This document shows positions 9,268 to 18,461 of a DNA stretch of 64,000 bases, one piece after another. How positions within the stretch are numbered: position 1 is the first letter of the stretch; every line of letters begins with the position of its first letter. The position numbers were made by a program, and so were the translations under genes. The stretch covers positions 1 to 64,000 of the forward strand of contig JAFTVH010000068.1 of NCBI GenBank assembly GCA_017465845.1, written 5' to 3'. The notes beneath the pieces are model-generated. The model had not been told where the DNA came from. It was given only the letters and a program-made list of their open reading frames with translations, and ran no database searches. This stretch comes from Lachnospiraceae bacterium. GTDB lineage: Bacteria; Bacillota; Clostridia; Lachnospirales; Lachnospiraceae.

Positions 9268-11073
9268 ATGAAAAAAAATCATATTCAGATTGGGGCTTTG
9301 TTGCTGATGTCCTTATTATTGAGCGCGTGCGGACAGGATTCTGTCTCCACGGACTCAGAACCGGAAAGTAGTAATAATAGTGAATCAGTGGATATATCAA
9401 GCACGGGCGCTGTGGAGAATAATTCAGAAATGTTTTCAGACAGAGACTTTGAAGTGGGTTATGCTGAAAGTGAAAGTGCCATCATATTATTAAATGGCGA
9501 TTCGGCTGCATGCAGTTCGGATACAGTCCGGATTTCCGGCAGCACAGTCACCATCATGGATGAGGGGACTTACATTCTTTCAGGTACTCTGAATGATGGG
9601 ATGATTATCGTCAATTCGGATAAAAAGGATAAGACACAGTTAGTTCTGGATGGAGTTTCCATTCACAGTGAAACATCTGCGCCTATTTATATTCTGCAGT
9701 CGGATAAAGTGTTTATCACTATGGCAGAGGACTCTGAGAATACGCTTTCCAATGGAGGCAGTTTTACTGCAATAGACGAGAATAATATCGATGCAGTCAT
9801 TTTTTCAAAAGAGGATTTGACACTGAATGGTTCAGGGACGCTGACAATTACCTCACCGGCAGGACATGGTATCGTTTCTAAGGACTCCCTGACGATCACC
9901 AGCGGAACCTATGATATCAGTTCTGCTTCCCATGCCCTGGCAGGTAAAGATGATGTCAGTATTGCAAATGCTGTTTTTGCCATTACTTCCGGTAAGGATG
10001 GTATCCATGCTGAAAATACAGATGATGCAGCGTTGGGGTTTGTCTATATTCAAAACGGTACGTTTGACATCACTTCCGAGGGAGATGGTATGAGCGCCGC
10101 TGCATATATACAGATTGAAGATGGCAGCTTCCATATTACTTCCGGCGGCGGGAGTGAGAATGCCGAGAAACAGACTTCAGATTCCTGGGGAAACTTTATG
10201 GGTGGAGGAAAAGGCCGTGGTGGCAGCAGAGGCGGTTCTTATGGCGGTTTAACGAATACGGTAACCGATGAAGATGAAGATAGTACAAGCATCAAGGGAA
10301 TTAAGGCGGTCGGCGATCTGGTCATAAATGGAGGTGATTTCACGATTGACTCGGCAGATGATTCTGTACATTCTAATGCATCTGTGACGATAAATGGCGG
10401 AACTTATGAGATTACATCCGGCGATGATGCCTTCCACGCTGATGAAACATTGACAATTACAGCCGGTAAGATAAATATTACGGAAAGCTATGAAGGTTTG
10501 GAAGGCCTCAGCATCGAGATACAAGGGGGCGACATTGTCCTGACAGCAAGCGACGATGGCCTGAATGCTGCAGGTGGTACAGATCAAAGTGGATTTGGTG
10601 GGCGCCGCGGCAACGAGATGTTTGGAGGCGCAGGCAGCGGTTCGTCTTCGGGAAGTATTGTAATTTCAGGCGGCACAATTAATGTGACTGCTTATGGTGA
10701 TGGCATTGATTCCAATGGAACTCTGGAGATTACTGATGGTTATATAACTGTATGCGGTCCGATGCAGGGGGATACTGCAACTCTGGATTATGATGTAAGT
10801 GCCGTTATTGCAGGAGGTACCTTTATCGGAACAGGTGCTTCAGGCATGGCTCAGACTTTTAGTGATGCCAAACAGGGAATAATTGCCGTCGGCGTCGGAA
10901 ATCAGTCAGCAGGTACTCAAATCAAGCTGACTGATAGTAAGGGAAACACTGTACTTACACACACACCCGAGCTTTCTTTTGCTGTTGTGATTATCAGCAG
11001 CCCTGATATTATCTCAGGGGATACATATACGATGACTGTGGGTTCTATCTCAGGAGAAATAACTGTCAACTAA
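9268..11073 (+). CDS. Carbohydrate-binding beta-helix lipoprotein (Cthe_2159-like)
   Basis: This 601-residue protein has a lipoprotein signal (LLLSAC, C21) and then repeated short beta-helix turns such as GSGTLTIT, INGGTYEITSGDDAFHAD and ISGGTINVTAYGDGIDSNG, with Ca-like Asp/Asn-rich turns. This pattern resembles the Cthe_2159 family (PF14262), a calcium-binding parallel beta-helix that binds cellulose/pectin polymers. Two Gly-rich insertions (about 310-325 and 445-455) interrupt the helix. It is the third gene of the VTC-DUF4956 operon and should sit on the outer face of the membrane. Ligand not established. Confidence 0.8.
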   Translation: MKKNHIQIGALLLMSLLLSACGQDSVSTDSEPESSNNSESVDISSTGAVENNSEMFSDRDFEVGYAESESAIILLNGDSAACSSDTVRISGSTVTIMDEGTYILSGTLNDGMIIVNSDKKDKTQLVLDGVSIHSETSAPIYILQSDKVFITMAEDSENTLSNGGSFTAIDENNIDAVIFSKEDLTLNGSGTLTITSPAGHGIVSKDSLTITSGTYDISSASHALAGKDDVSIANAVFAITSGKDGIHAENTDDAALGFVYIQNGTFDITSEGDGMSAAAYIQIEDGSFHITSGGGSENAEKQTSDSWGNFMGGGKGRGGSRGGSYGGLTNTVTDEDEDSTSIKGIKAVGDLVINGGDFTIDSADDSVHSNASVTINGGTYEITSGDDAFHADETLTITAGKINITESYEGLEGLSIEIQGGDIVLTASDDGLNAAGGTDQSGFGGRRGNEMFGGAGSGSSSGSIVISGGTINVTAYGDGIDSNGTLEITDGYITVCGPMQGDTATLDYDVSAVIAGGTFIGTGASGMAQTFSDAKQGIIAVGVGNQSAGTQIKLTDSKGNTVLTHTPELSFAVVIISSPDIISGDTYTMTVGSISGEITVN

Positions 11074-11107
11074 TTGATGGAGATATAAAGAAGGAGTAAT
11101 TATCACT

Positions 11108-12889
11108 ATGGAAAAATGGCTGGTCAGTGCCAAAAAAGCAGATTTTAATGCCTGGGCCCAAAAGTTTGGAATCTCCCCCGTACTTGCCAGGATTATCAGA
11201 AACAGGGATATTACGGAAGAGGCACAGGTCAGGAGCTTTTTACAAGGTACCCTGGAAGATTGCCACAGTCCATGGCTTTTATACCATATGGAAAAGGCAG
11301 TAGACTTGATACTTCAAAAGATACAGGAGAAAGCACCTATCCGTGTTATCGGAGATTATGATGTGGATGGCATTTGCTCTTCCTACATACTGACCAGAGG
11401 CTTACAGCTATTAGGAGGCTGTGCCGACACTGCGATTCCTCACAGGATTCATGATGGTTATGGCTTGAATGAGCATTTGATCGAGACTGCCAGGCAGGAC
11501 GGTATCAGGATGATTGTCACCTGTGACAACGGAATTGCTGCAGTATCACAGATTGCACTTGCCGGAGAATATGGCATGACAGTAGTAGTGACAGACCACC
11601 ACGAAGTACCCTTTACAATGGAAAATGGTGAAAAAAAAGAACTATTGCCTCAGGCAGATGCCATTGTGGATCCCAAGCAGCAGGCTTGTCAGTATCCTTA
11701 TAAAAATATCTGCGGAGCGGTAGTAGCGTATAAGCTGATTCAGGCATTGGCAGAACGAACCGGAAGTAAGCTGCTTACGGATGCAATGGAAGAATTGCTT
11801 CAGTTTGCGGCAATTGCTACCGTTTGTGATGTGATGGAATTGAAAGACGAGAACCGTATCCTCGTAAAAGAAGGTCTGAAACGTTTGAAAGTAACACAGA
11901 ATCTGGGACTGCGGGCACTGATTGAAGTCAATGGGATTGATTCGTCCAAGCTTTCCGCATATCATCTGGGTTTTGTCATCGGTCCCTGCCTCAATGCCAC
12001 AGGTCGTCTGGATACTGCCCTGAGGGCACTGGAACTGCTGGAAAGCAAGACAAAGCAGGAGGCTATGAGTGCTGCTTCAGAGCTGAAGGCTTTGAATGAC
12101 AGTCGTAAAAACCTGACACAGAAGGGTGTGGAGCAGGCTATACAATATATTGAAAGTCATCAGATGCAGGAAGACCGGGTAATGGTAGTCTATCTTCCTG
12201 AGGTGCATGAAAGCTTGGCAGGTATCATTGCAGGTAAAATCAGAGAAAGCTATTATAAGCCTGTTTTTGTACTGACGAAAGGGGAGGAAGGGGTGAAAGG
12301 CTCAGGCAGAAGCATTGAGACTTATCACATGTATGAAAACATGACTGCAGTAAAGCATTGCTTCAGCAAATTCGGCGGTCACAAGCTGGCAGCCGGTATG
12401 TCTCTGGCAAAACGCTGCGATTCTTTGGAAGAGGATGTGGAAGCTTTCAGGCGGGAATTAAATGAAATCTGTACCTTAACGGAAGATGATCTGGTACCCA
12501 GGGTCCACATTGATGTTCCCATGCCAATATCCTACGCTACCGGAGAACTGGCGGAAGATTTGAATTTACTGGAGCCCTTTGGCGTAGGCAATCCTAAGCC
12601 CCTTTTTGCCCAGAAGGATCTCCGCTTCATCCGAGGCTGGAAAATGGGCGCAAAACAAAACTTTGCCCGCTACAAAGTCCGCACCCCGGAGGGGACAGAA
12701 GCCGACCTTGTATTCTTCGGCAATATCGACAATTTTGCTGCTTTCCTGGATCAAAAATACGGTCCCGGTTCAGCCGCAGCATTGTACAGTACATACTGTA
12801 ATTATTCGGTATCCGTAACGTACCAACTATCCATCAACTCCTACCGCGGTACCGAGTCCCTGCAATTTATCATGCAGAATTATTGTTAG
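11108..12889 (+). CDS. recJ: Single-stranded-DNA-specific exonuclease RecJ
   Basis: This 593-residue protein is a DHH phosphoesterase. The catalytic motifs are DYDVDG (83-88), VTCDNG (about 138-142) and TDHHE (162-166), with GPCLNATGRLD in the core. A DHHA1 domain with a glycine motif (GSGRS, KFGGHKLAAGMS) and an OB fold follow. RecJ degrades 5'-ended single strands in recombination and mismatch repair. ATG 11108 follows AAGGAG. The last 80 codons show a different codon texture with several CCC/TCC, without breaking the reading frame. Confidence 0.93.
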   Translation: MEKWLVSAKKADFNAWAQKFGISPVLARIIRNRDITEEAQVRSFLQGTLEDCHSPWLLYHMEKAVDLILQKIQEKAPIRVIGDYDVDGICSSYILTRGLQLLGGCADTAIPHRIHDGYGLNEHLIETARQDGIRMIVTCDNGIAAVSQIALAGEYGMTVVVTDHHEVPFTMENGEKKELLPQADAIVDPKQQACQYPYKNICGAVVAYKLIQALAERTGSKLLTDAMEELLQFAAIATVCDVMELKDENRILVKEGLKRLKVTQNLGLRALIEVNGIDSSKLSAYHLGFVIGPCLNATGRLDTALRALELLESKTKQEAMSAASELKALNDSRKNLTQKGVEQAIQYIESHQMQEDRVMVVYLPEVHESLAGIIAGKIRESYYKPVFVLTKGEEGVKGSGRSIETYHMYENMTAVKHCFSKFGGHKLAAGMSLAKRCDSLEEDVEAFRRELNEICTLTEDDLVPRVHIDVPMPISYATGELAEDLNLLEPFGVGNPKPLFAQKDLRFIRGWKMGAKQNFARYKVRTPEGTEADLVFFGNIDNFAAFLDQKYGPGSAAALYSTYCNYSVSVTYQLSINSYRGTESLQFIMQNYC

Positions 12890-12923
12890 ATGCCGGCTCG
12901 AAGCACCACTGCTTACCGGTGCT

Positions 12924-12950
12924 ATAAGGGCTTATTGTAATCCCTTATTT
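12924..12950 (+). terminator. recJ terminator
   Basis: ATAAGGG (12924-12930) pairs with CCCTTAT (12942-12948), followed by TT. A second stem AGCACC/GGTGCT lies just upstream at 12902-12923. Short U tract, so moderate strength. Confidence 0.55.
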
Positions 12951-13077
12951 CGTTAAAATTTTTATCTTTATTTTATAAAACCCTTATAGAATGGACACAC
13001 TTTAGACACATTTTCACAGTATAGTATATTTCAGATAGTTGATGAACTCACTATCTCCCCCCCTCATAAGAAAATCG
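12951..13077. other. Intergenic stretch without recognised gene
   Basis: AT-rich noncoding DNA between recJ and the hairpin at 13078. A TTTAGACA...TATAGT arrangement near 13001-13026 could be a promoter, but nothing obvious is transcribed from it. No ORF or repeat recognised. Confidence 0.4.
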
Positions 13078-13111
13078 CGGAAAGGCTCCGGTTTCGACCG
13101 GAGCCTTTCCG
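13078..13111. terminator. Perfect 15-bp hairpin with TTCG loop
   Basis: CGGAAAGGCTCCGGT (13078-13092) and ACCGGAGCCTTTCCG (13097-13111) pair fully around a TTCG tetraloop. There is no U tract on either side, so it may be an insulator or a structured RNA end rather than a classic terminator. It stands just before the copper promoter. Confidence 0.6.
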
Positions 13112-13130
13112 TGTAGCTCAAAAATAGTCC

Positions 13131-13159
13131 TTGTAATATACCCTCTTGGGGTATATAAT
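13131..13159 (+). promoter_or_regulatory. Copper-responsive promoter with CsoR-type operator
   Basis: A -35 box TTGTAA (13131-13136) and a -10 box TATAAT (13154-13159) are 17 bases apart. The palindrome ATACCC-TCTT-GGGGTAT (13138-13154) fills the spacer exactly. This matches the known G/C-tract inverted repeats bound by CsoR-family copper repressors. Copper binding would release the repressor and start copA transcription. The cognate csoR gene is nearly absent here (see 13170-13235). Confidence 0.75.
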
Positions 13160-13169
13160 AACCAGAGAT

Positions 13170-13235
13170 ATTCTGGATGGAAAAGAAGATACTGTAGATG
13201 AACTGGTAACTACCCTTCAGAAGCTGATGAAATAA
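13170..13235 (+). pseudogene. Remnant of a csoR-like repressor gene (3' end)
   Basis: Between the copper operator and copA lies an open frame of about 21 codons, ILDGKEDTVDELVTTLQKL plus MK and a TAA (13233-13235). It has no start codon or ribosome site. The charged helix ending a small protein here, in the place where csoR normally stands (operator-csoR-copA), suggests the tail of a deleted csoR. The homology is judged by eye and is weak because of length; position is the stronger argument. Confidence 0.45.
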
Positions 13236-13263
13236 TGCTTAAAATATTGTATAGGAGGTCAAT

Positions 13264-15888
13264 ATGGAACAATATACAGTAACAGGCATGAGTTGTGCAG
13301 CCTGCAGTGCCCGGGTGGAGAAAGCGGTAAGTAAGGTGGAGGGAGTGTCATCCTGCAGTGTCAGTCTTTTGACTAATACTATGGGGGTGGAAGGAACAGC
13401 TTCAGCTCAGGAGATTATCAGGGCGGTGGAAGCCGCCGGGTATGGTGCCGCGAGAAAGGAAAGCGGAAGTTACGGAAAACAGAATGCGAATAGTGCGGGT
13501 GATGCGAATAAAAATGGTGAAGGGATGTCCGCAAGTGGCTTGGAAGACGCCTTAAAGGATCGGGAGACTCCGAGTTTAAAGAAGCGCCTGATTGCGTCTC
13601 TGGGATTTCTCGTGATACTGATGTACATTTCCATGGGGCATATGATGTGGAACTGGCCGCTGCCGGCATTTCTTGCCGAAAATCATGTGGCCATGGGACT
13701 GATTCAGCTGCTTCTGACCATTGCAATTATGGTCATCAATCAGAAGTTTTTTATCAGTGGATTTAAAAGTCTGATACACAGGGCGCCCAATATGGACACT
13801 TTGGTGGCACTAGGAGCCGGAGCGGCTTTCGTTTACAGTACCTATGCATTGTTTGCCATGACGAATGCACAGATGCAGGGAGATATGAAAGGTGTCATGT
13901 CTTATATGCACGAGTTCTACTTTGAATCTGCAGCCATGATTCTGGCGTTGATTACGGTAGGAAAGATGCTGGAAGCCAGATCAAAGGGTAAGACCACCGA
14001 TGCTTTAAAAAGTCTGATGAAGCTGGCCCCCAAAACAGCTACTGTTATCAGAGAGGGTCAGGAGACAAAAGTCGGCATCGAGCAGGTGAAAAAGGGAGAT
14101 ATCTTTGTGGTTCGTCCCGGAGAAAATATTCCGGTGGACGGTGTCGTGTTGGAAGGAAGCAGTGCAGTGAATGAAGCAGCACTGACCGGAGAAAGTATCC
14201 CGGTGGATAAAACAGTGGGTGACAGCGTATCTGCGGCTACTGTGAATCAGTCAGGTTTTATCAGATGTGAGGCAACAAGAGTGGGAGAGGACACCACCCT
14301 ATCTCAGATTATCCGGATGGTCAGTGATGCAGCTGCGACTAAGGCTCCTATTGCAAAAGTGGCAGACCGGGTATCAGGTGTCTTTGTGCCGGCTGTTATA
14401 ACGATTGCATTGATTGCTATCGCAGTATGGCTGCTTGCGGGAGAAAGTATTGGCTTTGCATTGGCAAGAGGTATTTCGGTTCTGGTTATCAGCTGTCCCT
14501 GTGCCCTGGGACTTGCGACTCCCGTTGCCATTATGGTAGGAAACGGCATGGGAGCGAAGAACGGTATCATGTTCAAGACGGCGGTATCTCTGGAGGAAGC
14601 CGGGAAAGTGCAGATTGTGGCACTGGATAAAACAGGTACCATTACCGGCGGAGAGCCAAAGGTTACTGATATAATACCTGCCGGTGGTATCAGCGATGCT
14701 GAACTTCTAACATATGCTTCCGCGCTTGAGCAGAAAAGCGAGCATCCGTTGGCAAGAGCGGTACTTGTATATACAACCGAAAAACAGATTTCGTCTCCTG
14801 AAGTCGCAGATTTTAGCGCGCTTCCCGGTAACGGGCTTTCTGCAAAGTATGATGGTGCCATACTTTACGGCGGCAATTACCGATTTATCAACAGCAAAGC
14901 CAATGTGCCGACCGAGTTTAAGATCTGTTCGGAGAAGCTTTCCGAACAAGGCAAAACACCGCTGTTCTTTGCGATAGATGAAAAAGTGATTGGAATGATC
15001 GCAGTGGCAGATGTCATAAAAGAAGACAGTCCACAGGCTGTAAAGGAACTGCAGAATATGGGCATCCATGTGGTCATGCTGACAGGTGACAATGAAAGGA
15101 CTGCCCGCGCAATCGGTGCCCAGGCAGGAGTCAATGAGGTCATAGCCGGTGTGCTGCCGGATGGCAAGGAAAGTGTAATCCGTGCGTTGCAGGAAAAAGG
15201 AAAAGTGGCTATGGTTGGTGACGGTATCAATGATGCTCCTGCATTGACCAGAGCAGATATCGGTATAGCCATTGGTGCCGGTACCGATATTGCCATAGAT
15301 GCTGCAGATGTAGTCCTGATGAAGAGTAAGCTCAGTGATGTACCGGCTGCCATTCGTTTGAGCCGCGCCACATTAAAAAATATCCATGAAAATCTCTTTT
15401 GGGCCTTTTTCTACAATGTGATAGGCATTCCTTTGGCAGCAGGTGTATGGATTCCTCTGTTTAACTGGCAGCTGAATCCCATGTTCGCAGCGGCAGCCAT
15501 GAGCCTGTCCAGTTTCTGTGTGGTGACCAATGCGCTGCGGCTGAATCTGTTTAAAATGCATGATGCCGGCAAAGATAAAAGGATAAAGAATGCTATTGCA
15601 ACATCAGATAAAATAGAAAACGTCAGCTGTACATCAGACAGCTGCTGCATATATGGAAAGAAAGATGAGGACAAATCTATGGAAAAGACAATGAAAATCG
15701 AAGGAATGATGTGCGGACACTGTGAGGCAAGAGTAAAGAAAATTTTAGAAGCATTACCGGAAGTGACAGAAGCAGTTGTAAGTCATACGGAAGGAACAGC
15801 AGTAGTGAAGCTGAATGCAGAAATTGCTGATGATGTGTTGAAGAAGGCAGTGGAAGACCAGGATTATACTGTTGTATCTGTACAGTAA
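13264..15888 (+). CDS. copA: Copper-exporting P1B-type ATPase with C-terminal metal-binding domain
   Basis: This 874-residue pump has an N-terminal HMA domain ([12 protein letters not shown], metal-binding CAAC), eight membrane helices, actuator motif TGES, the ion-path motif C411-P-C413, the phosphorylation site D455 in DKTGT, HP in EHPLARA, and the hinge [12 protein letters not shown]. It exports Cu(I). Unusually, a linker with SDSCC leads to a second HMA domain at the C-terminus (about 810-874, [11 protein letters not shown]), which looks like a fused CopZ chaperone. The start follows AGGAGG. The promoter at 13131 has a CsoR-type operator. The Ala/Asn/Gly-rich linker at residues 62-95 is typical between domains. 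Confidence 0.95.
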   Translation: MEQYTVTGMSCAACSARVEKAVSKVEGVSSCSVSLLTNTMGVEGTASAQEIIRAVEAAGYGAARKESGSYGKQNANSAGDANKNGEGMSASGLEDALKDRETPSLKKRLIASLGFLVILMYISMGHMMWNWPLPAFLAENHVAMGLIQLLLTIAIMVINQKFFISGFKSLIHRAPNMDTLVALGAGAAFVYSTYALFAMTNAQMQGDMKGVMSYMHEFYFESAAMILALITVGKMLEARSKGKTTDALKSLMKLAPKTATVIREGQETKVGIEQVKKGDIFVVRPGENIPVDGVVLEGSSAVNEAALTGESIPVDKTVGDSVSAATVNQSGFIRCEATRVGEDTTLSQIIRMVSDAAATKAPIAKVADRVSGVFVPAVITIALIAIAVWLLAGESIGFALARGISVLVISCPCALGLATPVAIMVGNGMGAKNGIMFKTAVSLEEAGKVQIVALDKTGTITGGEPKVTDIIPAGGISDAELLTYASALEQKSEHPLARAVLVYTTEKQISSPEVADFSALPGNGLSAKYDGAILYGGNYRFINSKANVPTEFKICSEKLSEQGKTPLFFAIDEKVIGMIAVADVIKEDSPQAVKELQNMGIHVVMLTGDNERTARAIGAQAGVNEVIAGVLPDGKESVIRALQEKGKVAMVGDGINDAPALTRADIGIAIGAGTDIAIDAADVVLMKSKLSDVPAAIRLSRATLKNIHENLFWAFFYNVIGIPLAAGVWIPLFNWQLNPMFAAAAMSLSSFCVVTNALRLNLFKMHDAGKDKRIKNAIATSDKIENVSCTSDSCCIYGKKDEDKSMEKTMKIEGMMCGHCEARVKKILEALPEVTEAVVSHTEGTAVVKLNAEIADDVLKKAVEDQDYTVVSVQ

Positions 15889-15920
15889 AAGCTTGTGATT
15901 CCGGAGGAATGGAGAGAGCG

Positions 15921-16004
15921 ATGAAACAAATTACAGACAATATTATTTATGTTGGTGTAAACCGGCAGCTGCAAATTCCATGCAGCTGCCGGTTTACTGA
16001 CTAG
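15921..16004 (+). pseudogene. 5' stub of an FprA-type flavodiiron protein gene
   Basis: After a good ribosome site (GGAGAG) ATG 15921 opens a 27-codon frame. Its first 14 residues, MKQITDNIIYVGVN, match the usual clostridial FprA (A-type flavoprotein, O2/NO reductase) start, which normally continues DH..LFEGQY. Here the frame runs straight into the terminator hairpin at 15959 and stops at 16002. The rest of the gene, about 1.1 kb or more, is gone. This is a deletion remnant, not a functional enzyme; match is from memory of the family. Confidence 0.5.
15959..15995. terminator. Bidirectional terminator copA / aldehyde dehydrogenase
   Basis: AAACCGGCAGCTGC (15959-15972) pairs perfectly with GCAGCTGCCGGTTT (15982-15995) around a 9-base loop. 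It separates the converging copA and aldehyde dehydrogenase genes. Confidence 0.8.
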
Positions 16005-16009
16005 ATAGA

Positions 16010-17380
16010 TTAGTGAAGGAATAATCGTATCAGCTTCAGATAAGCTTTCTTATAAGGCTGATACCTCATAGGCATATCAAGCCAGCAGTATTTCTTTACG
16101 ATACTCTTTTCATGGCTGAAAGTATCAAAGCTCTTTTTTCCATGATAAGAACCCATGCCGCTATTGCCTACACCGCCGAAACCCATTTCCGAGGTGGCAA
16201 GATGAATGACTGTGTCGTTGATACATCCGCCGCCAAAGGATACACGCTTTAAGAAGCGCTTCTCATAACTCTTGTCACTCGTGAAAAGATAACAAGCAAG
16301 GGGCTTCTCACGGGATGTGACAAATTGCTCTGCCTCATCCAAAGTATCGTAGGTGATAATGGGCAGGATAGGACCGAAAATTTCTTCCTGCATCACAGGA
16401 TCATCTGCGGTTACATTGTCTAAAATCGTAGGAGCAATCTGCAGGGTGTCTTCATGGTACTCCCCGCCCAGAATTGTTTTGGAGGAGTCAATCAGTTCCA
16501 AAAGGCGATCAAAGTGTTTCCGGTTGATGATTTTACCGTAATCCGGATTGTTAAGGGGCTGAGCACCGTACATTTTGACAATTTGTTCTTTCAGCAAAGG
16601 CACAAAAGCATCCTTTATTTTACGGTCTATCAGTACGTAATCAGGTGCTACGCAGGTCTGGCCGCAATTTAAGTACTTACCGAAGGCAAGTCTTGCTGCG
16701 GCAATTTTGAGATCAGCAGTACTGTCTATGATGCATGGGCTTTTGCCGCCCAGCTCCAGGGTGACGGGAGTCAGGTGGGCAGAGGCTTTTTCCATAACAA
16801 GCTTTCCGACAGTGACACCACCGGTAAAGAAGATATAGTCAAAACGCTGATTCAGAAGCTCTGTATTCTCAGCACGGCCGCCTTCCACTACAGCAACATA
16901 CTCCTCGGGAAAAACATCCCGGATAATCTCGGCAATGACAGCAGAAGTGGCAGAAGAGTAGGCGGAGGGCTTGACAATACAACAGTTCCCGGCAGCCAGT
17001 GCTCCGATCAAGGGCTCCATACAAAGCATGAAAGGATAGTTCCACGGCGACATGAGCAGGACACATCCATATGGCTCCTGAACCGTAAAGCTGTGCGCAT
17101 GAAAATTAGCCAGTCCGGTGCGGTGTGTTCTGGGGCGTGCCCAGCGCTTCAAGTGGCTGATTTGATAGGAAAGTTCACTTAAGGTCAAACCTGTCTCACA
17201 CATGTAGCTTTCAGTTTCTGATTTTCCAAGGTCTTTTTTCAAGGCATCATGAATCCGGGACTCGTATTTAATAATTGCTGCTTTCAGCTTCTTGAGCATG
17301 GAGAGACGATAATTTACGTCAATCGTAGCATGGGACTGAAAGTAAGCTCTCTGGTTCTTCACAAGCGCTGAGATTTCCAT
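16010..17380 (-). CDS. NAD(P)-dependent aldehyde dehydrogenase (class 3-like)
   Basis: This 456-residue enzyme oxidises aldehydes to acids. Seen: SPWNYPF in the N-terminal NAD fold, FTGGVTVGK, the catalytic Glu in LELGGKSP and catalytic Cys in NCGQTCVAPDYV, plus EEIFGPILP. The length (about 450 rather than 490) and the short C-terminus fit the class 3/fatty-aldehyde branch, which often has a hydrophobic C-terminal tail; here the tail is LKLIRLFLH. Start ATG 17380 lies after AGGAGGCAA. It is 27 bases downstream of the DegV gene on the same strand and likely cotranscribed. Substrate unknown. Confidence 0.9.
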   Translation of the reverse strand: MEISALVKNQRAYFQSHATIDVNYRLSMLKKLKAAIIKYESRIHDALKKDLGKSETESYMCETGLTLSELSYQISHLKRWARPRTHRTGLANFHAHSFTVQEPYGCVLLMSPWNYPFMLCMEPLIGALAAGNCCIVKPSAYSSATSAVIAEIIRDVFPEEYVAVVEGGRAENTELLNQRFDYIFFTGGVTVGKLVMEKASAHLTPVTLELGGKSPCIIDSTADLKIAAARLAFGKYLNCGQTCVAPDYVLIDRKIKDAFVPLLKEQIVKMYGAQPLNNPDYGKIINRKHFDRLLELIDSSKTILGGEYHEDTLQIAPTILDNVTADDPVMQEEIFGPILPIITYDTLDEAEQFVTSREKPLACYLFTSDKSYEKRFLKRVSFGGGCINDTVIHLATSEMGFGGVGNSGMGSYHGKKSFDTFSHEKSIVKKYCWLDMPMRYQPYKKAYLKLIRLFLH

Positions 17381-17407
17381 TGTATTGCCTCCTATATCTG
17401 CCTCACT

Positions 17408-18247
17408 TTATGCCTTAGTTACATAAATAATTCCAAACGCTTCCGGTCCGATATGCGTACCGATGGTAGGACCTATCTGAAACCGGGCTGTTGACTGAAT
17501 ACCAACGTCTGCCAGTTTCCCTTCAAATTTTGTACAGTTCTCTGTACCGTAAGTATAGACCGTATAGATAGGATAATCGGGATCCAGTTCCAGGGTTTGC
17601 ACATGCTTTAGCAGGCTGCAAATAGCTTTGTTTTTTCCAAGGCTTTTGCCAAGGATACTGATTTTGCCTTCTTCGTTAATCGTAATCATGGGCTTTAAAT
17701 TAGCCAGCTCCCCGATGGTGGCGGCCGTTTTGCTCAGTCTGCCGCCGCGATAGAGATACTCCAGGGTATCGAGAGCAGCAGCCACTTTTACTCTGGATTT
17801 CAGAGCTTCTATGGCAACAACGATATCCATGGCAGCGAATCCCTCACTGCGAAGCTGACAGGCGCGTTCAGCTAAAATGCGGATAATACAGACAGCTGCC
17901 AGGGAATCAATGATATAAATATTGTCATAGTCAGACATATCTTTGGCAAGGTAAGCGCTCTGACAAGTTCCACTGAGTCCTGATGATAACAGGATACAGA
18001 TACAGTCATCCCCTTTTTCCTTTGCATCCTCGAAAATATCCAGAAATGCCTGGGGAGAAGGCTGGGATGTCTTGGGAAAATCGGTGCTTTCCGTCAGCAT
18101 TTTATAAAAATCGTCACGATCCAGGTTAATGCCGTCCAGGTAGGAGTGATCGCCAATGGTGATACTAAGGGGGACAAGTTCCATATTTTTTTGTTTGATT
18201 TCCTCAAGTTGATAATCTGAGGAAGAGTCTACTATAATTCTGATCAT
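17408..18247 (-). CDS. DegV family fatty-acid-binding protein
   Basis: This 279-residue protein is the DegV/EDD fold that binds a fatty acid, a partner of bacterial fatty-acid kinase. Conserved pieces seen: IIVDSSSDY at the start, KTSQPSPQAF, LSSGLSGTCQSA, the YLYRGGRLSK loop and the C-terminal IGTHIGPEAFGI. It is first of two minus-strand genes, followed by the aldehyde dehydrogenase, which hints at handling of fatty acids or aldehydes (inference). Start ATG 18247 follows AGAGG. Confidence 0.92.
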   Translation of the reverse strand: MIRIIVDSSSDYQLEEIKQKNMELVPLSITIGDHSYLDGINLDRDDFYKMLTESTDFPKTSQPSPQAFLDIFEDAKEKGDDCICILLSSGLSGTCQSAYLAKDMSDYDNIYIIDSLAAVCIIRILAERACQLRSEGFAAMDIVVAIEALKSRVKVAAALDTLEYLYRGGRLSKTAATIGELANLKPMITINEEGKISILGKSLGKNKAICSLLKHVQTLELDPDYPIYTVYTYGTENCTKFEGKLADVGIQSTARFQIGPTIGTHIGPEAFGIIYVTKA

Positions 18248-18461
18248 GAAAAAACCTCTCTTGCTATATTGGTGATTTGCTGCAGCAAATCGGTGGTCTG
18301 CAGGATTTTATCTTCTCCCATGCTCTGGGATTTCAGCATCAATTCTAAAAAAGTATACTACCATAGAGTGGGAATATTGTCAAATTTTTTTCCGGTCTTG
18401 CAGATAACTGCAAAAAAGATTATAATCAAAGTAATTTTACACTTTCCGAAGGAGACCAAGA
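18248..18461. promoter_or_regulatory. Divergent intergenic region degV / metF
   Basis: These 214 bases separate minus-strand degV from plus-strand metF. TTGTCA (about 18377) and TATAAT-like TATAATC (about 18420) may be the metF promoter, but spacing is too long to be sure. No S-box/SAM riboswitch core was recognised. Confidence 0.35.
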
